From Limnoperna fortunei (taxonomy: Eukaryota; Mollusca; Bivalvia; Mytilida; Modiolidae), in contig OX104113.1 in NCBI GenBank assembly GCA_944474755.1, forward strand, positions 55,634,074-55,698,073: a DNA stretch of 64,000 bases, in the 5' to 3' direction. Made by a program: the position numbers and the translations under genes. The notes under the pieces are model-generated. The model worked only from the letters and a program-made list of their open reading frames with translations. It searched no databases and was not told where the DNA came from. Shown here piece by piece: positions 56,851 through 64,000 of the stretch (the stretch's first letter is position 1; every line of letters begins with the position of its first letter).

Positions 56851-57250
56851 AATTTTTAAGTGTAATTATATAACTTATGTTTGAAGACGAACATATGCGT
56901 TCATAATAGTTTTGAAAAAAGTCATGTTTTATTGTTTATGAAGAATATAAAATGTTGGTGTAAAATGTATAGACAAGACAAGACACAAGTTTTTTTATAA
57001 AGTCGGTACAATAACAAATAGTTTTGCATATATTGATTGACAAAGATGTTATAGACATGATATACTTTATTTAATAATATAACAAGAATCAACAACACAT
57101 CAGGGGTTATGACTCATAACCCCTTACTTGGGAGGATGCAACACAACAAGCACAGTTAATTAATTATCAAAAGTATTTACAATGCTTCGTAGAGACCTGA
57201 AAAGTATAATTGATTAATGAATGTTAATTATGTTTTGAGTAGAACCAATT

Positions 57251-57508
57251 TTAAGTTTTTGTTTCCAAACAAGATTTTAATCCCTTTTTCCAGTCACGAC
57301 CCACCAGATCTTTAACTGCATCAGCCAAACCACATTCACAATTCATTTCCACAACCGAATTCTTAGATTTCGGAAACAGCCTGAATTCATCCTTCTTTAA
57401 ACAAGATATTAAATGCTCCCTCGTGTATTTTTCTTCAAATTTAATATGTAAACCAGCCATTTGGTCTGAAAACTGGACGGGGAATTTGACAACTTTACAA
57501 TCTGTCAT
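57251..57508 (-). CDS. Unrecognised 85-codon ORF in the loop of the inverted repeat
   Basis: It starts with ATG (57508-57506) and reads MTDCKVVKFPVQFSDQMAGL, then a Lys/Glu-rich stretch, CECGLADAVKDLVGRDW and a stop at 57251-57253. Composition is protein-like (charged, few Phe/Ile runs), unlike the Phe/Leu/Tyr-rich chance ORFs of this AT-rich window. No signal peptide or membrane segment. It lies between the arms of the 3.6-kb inverted repeat, so it may be element cargo or a captured host exon. I recognise no domain. Length alone does not exclude chance. Confidence 0.35.
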   Translation of the reverse strand: MTDCKVVKFPVQFSDQMAGLHIKFEEKYTREHLISCLKKDEFRLFPKSKNSVVEMNCECGLADAVKDLVGRDWKKGLKSCLETKT

Positions 57509-57933
57509 ATCAGCAATAGATCAATCTAACACTTAATTGTAATTTGTTAAAACAACAATCGTTAACGGTACTCTCCAGTAATTAGATTAATTAATTTATA
57601 TACTCACTCAAAAAAGAAACACCGGATAATTTTTTTTTCAAATCATTTTTTGCGGACAAATAACCTATAAATATTCAAATATATATAAGCAACATCATAA
57701 TTGAACTTTATGATAAAATTAGGTCACATTATCCATATACGGAAAAAATGACCAACATAGCATTTTCCACGTGCATCTTCAAAGACGAAAAAAGAATTTT
57801 CTTCAATAAAGATTGTTTCCCATTAGTTTCGCAATGTCTATAGCTTAATAACGTAAAGAAGATGAATGTTATGTTTTAATTTTGTATAAATAGACCGAAG
57901 TTAGAATTTTTTATTTGCTACATTACGAGCAAT

Positions 57934-58007
57934 AGGACTGAATTCTGCCGTTAATCCGACAAATCACAAAACTAACTTCGGATTATAACGGCAGTAAAAT
58001 TCGGCCT
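57934..58007. repeat. Hairpin in the inverted-repeat loop
   Basis: 'gaattctgccgttaatccga' pairs, with small bulges, with 'cggattataacggcagtaaa' and 'attcgg'. Probably a small MITE. Confidence 0.5.
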
Positions 58008-58254
58008 AGATTATAATGTAAATGTAAATAAATGCGATAAGATAATTTTTGGAATTTAAATTTCTAAAAAAACAGTTTTTAGTCTGTATATATCTTGTTC
58101 TATTGTTCTAATAATTTCTCATAAATTAGGTTCACTCCCAAAGTTCATTTTATTTGTTTTATTAGGTATTAGGATAAATATACATGTATGAAATAATCAG
58201 AATTTATAAAATGAAAATTCATTGTTTAATACTTAAGCCTGTGGTCTACAAATA

Positions 58255-59190
58255 TGGCTTCTTTCACATCGAACGAAACCCGTCCTGTCAAGATTTTTTT
58301 TCACTTTACGGATACTAAATTTCAAACTTAATGTTTTTGTAAACTTCGTGATCTCAGCTTTAGCAGAAAGTAAACATTTGTTTTTTTCAAAAAGGTACAA
58401 GGCCTCAATCTAGAAAAAATGTCAGTGTGTCATCAGAACGAAATCCGGTCATGTCAAGATTTTTTTTATTTTACCTTTATCAAAATTGATCAAACTTTAT
58501 ATTTTTAGAATCTGTAGGACCTAAGCTTCAATAATATATAAACATTTTTTGACAGACAATAGTTTTTATGTAAAATATTTATCATCAATTTCGGTCAATT
58601 TTTCATGCAACAAAATCCAGTCATGTCAAGAATGTTTGCCTTTAAACTCATTATTTTTTAAGCTATATGTCATTTTACTAAAATAATTTTACTTTAATAA
58701 TCTTTATTACTTTAAAATTTATGACCATTAATATATAGAAAATGTCCCGTCCTGGTTTTCTTCGTCATGTTTTGAGACCAACCCGCAATATTCATTCTCT
58801 TCCGGTAAAAAATCACTCACGAGTAACATGTTCATTCTTAATTTGTACAATGTTAATGCGTACATTCTTAATTTGTACAATGTTAATGCGTACTTTGTAA
58901 GCGTGGCGATTTTGAAAAATAAGTAAAAAAGCTACAAAAAGATAAAGTAAACAAGCTATGAAAGTGAAGTATTTGAGAAATATACAAATAACAAATTAAA
59001 TACTACTGAAACAACATAATATCCATGAACGAAACGACATGAGACAAATAAAAACGTGTTGTTAATACAGGCTACCAAGCTGGAAGTAACATTTCTCAAA
59101 TAAACTATTGAAGAATTTACAATTGACAAAGAAATAACTGAACATGTAAGGAACTGCAAATCTACCAATTAGCAAAGAACAAACGAACAT
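58255..59190 (-). repeat. Long inverted repeat, right arm
   Basis: Complement of 55567-56850 without the GC-rich insertion. It holds its own short tandem duplication ('attcttaatttgtacaatgt' twice, 58832 and 58866). Mirror open frames in the two arms are by-products of the repeat. Confidence 0.75.
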
Positions 59191-59892
59191 ATTTTTGGTG
59201 GATATCCCCTTTCATATAACACTGGCAGCATCGTATTGTGCAATTTCCGGAACGGAGTTCATATCTGCTCCGGAATTTTCTAAACTTCTTTTGCTTTGAA
59301 CTGATTTCCGGTCATAATTTGCCTCTGCGCAGTTTGTACAAGGTAAAAGTAAGACGGGAATCACCTCTGTTTTGTTATGGCGCGTAAACACAATAAACAC
59401 GGAGTGACAAAAATATGAAGATTTCTTATTAAATGGGAACAAAATAGAACGGCGAGTCGCCCTCCAACGGAAGCCATGAATAATATAGACCTTAATAGCC
59501 AGTTCTTATGATTTTTTGTTGGGATTTTGTCATAAATTGGGAAATATTTAGACAAAATTTGGGAAATCTGCTCCAGGGGAAACCGCCGAAATTTGAAGGC
59601 AAATTAAAGCTAACAAAATCACTGTTATCTTATCTTTGCTAGAAAAAATTTCGCGTTTGAAAATTTTGTTTTCCAACTTAATTATTGAAAAAAACGCCAA
59701 TGAATTAATAACGCGATATATTAATATCTACGATAAAAATCCTTTTCGTATATTCATATTGATATTTGCAAGGGCACCTGCTAAAAGTAATGTTACATTT
59801 TGTGACAATATCATAAATTTGTAGTTATTTTGTCATTTTTTATGTTGACTCGGGTCCCATGAAATCCATCAATGCACCTTATGTCTACGCCT

Positions 59893-60228
59893 ACAGAAAT
59901 GTAAAATTATTTGCGTTTTTATAAATGTCTATGAAAACTAAACCCAAGTCTTCGGCTGTCTTCAGAATTTTCAAATTCTTTTGAGCTTCTTTTCAATTCT
60001 TAGTCATTCGGTTTGTTAACTCTCGCGTACCTGCCTTTTTTATTAATATCTACGTTAAAACCTAAAAAAAAAAATTATTTGCGTTTTTATAAATGTCTAT
60101 GAAAACTGAACCCAAGTCTTCGGCTATCTTAAGAATTTTCCAATTCTTTTCAGCTTTTTTTCAATTCTTTGTCATTCGGTTTGTCAACTCTCGCGTGCCT
60201 GCCTTTTTCAGTTTTTTCTCTACTGCAT
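59893..60228 (+). repeat. Tandem duplication, unit 168 bp
   Basis: 'aaaattatttgcgtttttat' through 'gtcaactctcgcgt.cctgcc' occurs twice (attatttgcg at 59906 and 60074) with a few substitutions. Confidence 0.8.
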
Positions 60229-61104
60229 TTTGAAGGCATCTATTTTTAGTCACTTATAAGTTATCAAAATGAAAATACATGTAAGCAGTACATGTTTTCA
60301 AATTTTCTTAGCTCAGGCTTTTGGAAATGATCACAAATAATTAAAGGCTATTTTAAAATTGAATGCAGCTAAGGTTGCACTTAATGTTAGTATGCAAAAA
60401 GACATAACGGATCGATCTAATTATATTTGCAAAAATAAAGTCTGAGAAAACATTACCGCTATATCTTATTTGCACTGCAATTTACAATACGCCCGAAACA
60501 ATTTATAATTTAAAACATTAAGATTTGCTATTGACAAGGGAATTTGCATTTAATCGTCTATTTTAATACACCTACGTTAAAAAGTTTATATTAAACATGT
60601 TGTTGATAAGTTCCGACCACTAGCAGATCCATAAAAGGGGCATGTTTGGGGGGTGGGGGTACCAGTATCCCATATCTCCTTAAAATTTTTCAATTTTTCA
60701 TCAAATATCCCGTATCCGAAAAAGTGTTTTCCAATATCCAATATCCCTGTAAATAAAATGGATTTAAATATCCCATATACCAGCAAGTTTTGCCTCTAAT
60801 ATCATGTATACCATGGATAAAGCCTCATTAAACACTTATTCCGTTTTCCGTTTCCGTTCCGCGTTTTAGTAACACCCCAGTGTTAGTCTGATAAGTGTGG
60901 TGATGCCATAGTTACTAGCTATTGTCTTTGTAATCAAAGTGAAAAATATCCTTGAGTTGGAAATAAACATCGGATTTGAAATTAACATGTCAAGAGTTGA
61001 TGTAAGTGGCAGTTTGTATTGGATAACAATGTGAGCTGAATTCATCCACTATAGAATGTAGATTGTGTATGTCTTATTGTTTACGTGGTTTGATTTTTTT
61101 CAAG

Positions 61105-61873
61105 ATTCAAGATTTTATTTGCATTCACTCAAATGACACATTTAAGTGTTACAAGAGGAAATATACAAAACAATATGGATGGAAATGACAGGCATTATAA
61201 TGATCACAATGAAATCACATAACATATTTACAATAGTTTTTCAAGTTTTCTAACAAAGCAGCATACATTATTAATTACATTTGTATTGTAGTTGGTGAAC
61301 AAACCAATCATTTTATGGATTGAGGGATATTTGGTATAATAACTAGGTACATATTTTGCCCTTAGGTTTTTGACTTCTTCGTGATCACATATAAAAAAGT
61401 AATGAAACTCGTCTCCTATTTCTCTACTGTTACATATATGACAGATACGGTTATCCAAAGCGAGTCCTGTCCATCTACCCGTCTCAACGGGAAGTTTTAA
61501 GTTTGAGCAGCGTAATTTACTAAATGTACAACGGTTTTTTTTTTCTTAACTGAATCAAGTATTTCTCTTGTCCGAATTCTGATTTGAGTTTTAGATAAGT
61601 CTCACCCCTTGACGACTGTGACATGCTGCTGTACCAATTTTGAATAAAATGATCAAAAAGACGTTGTTTAACCAGTATATTTATATCGTTTTTATTAAGA
61701 ATGTGTTGACCGTCCCAAATGTAACCAAATCCAGCCTCAGAGATAATTGATTTGGCATACTCAATCCATTTAAAATGAAAGTTTTGCGTTCCATGGAGTT
61801 TACAAATAAGTCTAAAGCAAATTCCACTTAATTTGTCTGGGCTGTTCAACAGTTTTTGCCAAAAGTTTATCAT
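61105..61873 (-). pseudogene. LINE ORF2 C-terminal fragment with 3' tail
   Basis: The minus strand reads INFWQKLLNSPDKLSGICFR, SIISEAGFGYIWDGQH, and after a frameshift near 61515 PVETGRWTGLALDNRICHIC and FHYFFICDHEEVKNLRAKYV. The CHIC..H..C cluster is the C-terminal zinc-like motif. The 3' end is the 'ttcaagattcaagattttat' tail at about 61100. It is a 5'-truncated insertion of a family with this post-RT region, distinct from the I/Nimb-like LINE. Confidence 0.7.
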
Positions 61874-61879
61874 TCTTAT

Positions 61880-62900
61880 CTTGGTTTGAGAAGGGACGAA
61901 AACTATAATAATATTAATTTGTCATTGTCCTGAAGACAAAACTGAGTAGTACAGTGGGTGTAAATTAAAAATACATTTAGTGTATGGGGTGTTATACTGT
62001 TTCGCACCGATCAACCGACTTATATCATTTTGGTGAGAAGTAGATGAAAAAAGATATAAACATGTTAGAAGCGATGAAAACGTAGGTCAGTTTTTCCAAT
62101 TTTTTTATCATTTAAATTTAATGTAGCGAATAAAATATATCAAAACACGAGTTAGCATAGATTTTGCAATAGATATATTCAGTCCTTTAATCTCTTGCTT
62201 TTATTTTTGTCAAACTTATCTTATAAAATAAACGAAAAAATACAGATATAGTTATTAAAATGCTAAAATGACCTTTTATGATATAATTTTATTTCAAATC
62301 GGCCGTTTAAATGTAAAGAATATTCCTTTAGCTTTTGTTTGGTGCCAAAACTGTATCTTTAACATAATGCATTAACAATGGTAATTTGATTTTAATTGCA
62401 CTGTCAGAGAAATTACGATACGATGTAAATCAGTTCAATGATATGATTAAAACAAGAAATATGACTTTGTATAAGCTATTAAATTCTGCTAACCGATTGA
62501 ATAAGTATGCACTTTAAGAGTTCGTAACGTAATAATATATGTATTTTTTTTATTTTCTTGTCAATATCAAGCATGAAGAGGAGGATGGGGAAAATTAATG
62601 TTGATTACTGTGCATAAAATATGAAATGAACAAATTGCGACACACAATAACATTTGCAGAAAAGCTTTCAAACTATACTTTGTATTTGTATGCAACTCTT
62701 ATTTTATTATCTATACCAAACGAAGATAAATGGGAGACATATTTTTTTTCTCTGGTAATTTATATCATCTTATTTTTCTTTTCTTCTCCTTTAAGACTGA
62801 TATTTTCAGCCAAATTTATTTGACACTGCAAATCGCATACTAATACACGTTTAGGATATGTAAGATAGCTTTATCTAGTGTTACATAACACTTTTCATTT
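61880..62900. other. Unassigned AT-rich stretch
   Basis: No supportable ORF, RNA gene or known repeat. Confidence 0.5.
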
Positions 62901-62909
62901 TTAGGGGGT

Positions 62910-63425
62910 TTATATTGGGTTTTTGGTAAAAGAGGCAAAAGAAGGTCGACATATTGTTGTGTGTCCGTCCGTGCAGCCATTACAAATCTTGTCCGGGATA
63001 TAACTTTTTATCCTTTTAGGTAGGCTTTTTGATATTTGGCATGTGGGTAGATTATAACTTATCGATGTGTCGCATGCCATAGGTGTTGATATTTAATTTA
63101 AAATTTGACCCCCAAGGTCAAATCATTGCCTTTTGAGTGACTGCTTCGTGTCCGGGATATTTAACTTCGAAATTTGACCCCCCTACCCAGGATAACATCA
63201 ATGCCTTTTTAGTCATTGCTTCGCGCCCGGTTATAACTTTTAAAATAATTGTTTGACTGATTGGCTGCTTGTATGAATGGTTTTTAATGCCTTTCAGCAA
63301 TTTATCAGCCGTATGATGTCTTTATTGGGAGTGGAAGCCTGGGTACCCAGAGAAGACCCTGACCTTCGCTGAAATAGGCTAAGCTTTTCATATTTGCCAT
63401 GTGGGTAGATAATTACTAGACAATG
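62910..63425. repeat. Dispersed repeat with embedded reversed SINE fragment
   Basis: 'tgtccgggatataacttttt', 'tttggcatgtgggtagatta' and 'aaatttgacccc' recur two or more times as degenerate direct repeats. A reversed SINE fragment is at 63290-63375 ('cagcaatttatcagccg', 'tttattgggagtggaagcct'). Confidence 0.5.
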
Positions 63426-63903
63426 GGTCTCCTATCATGGTTGTAGACCTTAGACTTTGACAAGTCGATTCGCATTTTGTTTTGATTCACAAATAAGTAC
63501 CAGGGTTTTAAATCGTATACAAACCTTTAGTATAAACCATAATATGAAATATCCAACCAGTACGATAAACGAAACACGAGAAACGTTTGACGAAATTGTT
63601 CAATACGTATAAGCTGCAAGCAGAAAGTAGAGGGTCGACAGTGAGATTTGTGCAGAACTTACTGCCTATTAGTACGAATCGCCAAATATCGAACCGTTCC
63701 AATTTCCAGAAGGGGTTAAATGTTAAACTAAAATCATTGTAATGCACATCGGCCAACAGATGTAGGGTTCTGTCGGATAACAGCCTATAACGTACTATTC
63801 GTTTGCACAAATCACCATATCAATCATCAAACTATTTTGATTGAAGAAAACCCAAAAGAGTGACAAAATAAATGTCGACGTTCGTACTTTCTGCAAAACT
63901 GAA

Positions 63904-63963
63904 TTTTTATGTCACCGTCTAACGGCGAAGGTGGCCTTCGCATTTGGGGCGTTGACATAAAAA
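63904..63963. repeat. Palindromic element end 'ttttatgtca..tgacataaaa'
   Basis: 'tttttatgtcac' (63904) pairs with 'gttgacataaaaa' (63951-63963), and 'cgaagg' with 'ccttcg' in the middle. Probably the edge or the whole of a small foldback repeat. Confidence 0.5.
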
Positions 63964-64000
63964 TAAAGACAATATTATATGACATCGTTAAAGGCAGAGT

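Larger units (their letters stand above)
54141..60877. mobile_element. Putative nonautonomous hAT-like element, 6.7 kb
   Basis: The left end 'acgggtgttactaaaacgcg', then '(a)acggaacggaaacgg', is inverted at the right end ('ccgttttccgtttccgttcc', 'gcgttttagtaacaccc'), about 45 bp in all. CAGTGTTA lies directly outside both ends. An 8-bp duplication is the hallmark of the hAT superfamily. No hAT transposase frame is present, so it would be mobilised in trans. Inside are the 3.6-kb inverted repeat, a perfect hairpin and other insertions. The alternative is two unrelated MITE copies in inverted orientation, but then the matching 8-bp words would be coincidence. Confidence 0.5.

Noticed and set aside
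54141..60877. hAT transposase gene
   Set aside because: I looked for a long frame or a hAT-dimerisation-like region on both strands and found none.

Overview
ORGANISM. The window is AT-rich eukaryotic DNA with almost no host protein-coding sequence that I can recognise. It is packed with dispersed repeats. Three of them look to me like bivalve families, probably from a marine mussel (Mytilidae). They are a tRNA-headed SINE whose tail reads 'aaaactggacgc..tgctgaaagtggcgttaaacacc', the 'ggcccctaattcctaaac' monomer that ends in a GACGAC tract and 'tttgcggtcgtataaaa', and an I/Nimb-like LINE. The organism is inferred from remembered repeat style; no search was run. LAYOUT. (1) 1-26.4 kb is a tandemly duplicated locus, probably three diverged paralogous gene copies (about 1-12.1, 12.4-23.7 and 24.3-26.4 kb). 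Each has a 5' block ending in a splice donor, a run of roughly 300-bp units, and a terminal exon. Each unit carries a 57-64-nt mini-exon-like core, usually between '..tttttatag' and 'gtaagaat'. I count 26 cores. Only four are open and phase-symmetric (4481-4540, 14827-14883, 25342-25401, 25631-25690). Most are 59 nt, one base short, so the arrays look like an exon amplified into a satellite. Copy A is interrupted by a nearly full-length but dead I/Nimb-like LINE (6352-11329), which itself landed in a SINE. Copy B is interrupted by a degenerate Ngaro-type tyrosine-recombinase retrotransposon on the minus strand (about 16150-21885), whose gag holds a 686-bp MITE. (2) 26.4-31.5 kb holds a possible TIR-bounded segment, a tandem noncoding repeat near 150 bp per unit, and hairpin-ended repeat units. 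(3) 31.5-41.3 kb is dominated by large diverged inverted duplications with polypurine minisatellites, a TIR element, a 0.12-kb nested-hairpin MITE and an intact SINE with target-site duplications. (4) 41.3-54 kb has LINE 3' fragments, a TTAA-flanked 1.7-kb inverted-repeat element and long unassigned AT-rich DNA. (5) 54.1-60.9 kb is a putative 6.7-kb nonautonomous hAT-like element (8-bp TSD). It contains a 3.6-kb inverted-repeat structure whose loop has one unrecognised 85-codon ORF, plus a perfect 28-bp hairpin. (6) 60.9-64 kb has another LINE 3' fragment and dispersed repeats. HOW IT FITS TOGETHER. No pathway or operon can be read here. The coherent biological object is the duplicated mini-exon locus, later broken by retrotransposons. 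Whether any copy is transcribed or translated cannot be decided from sequence alone.
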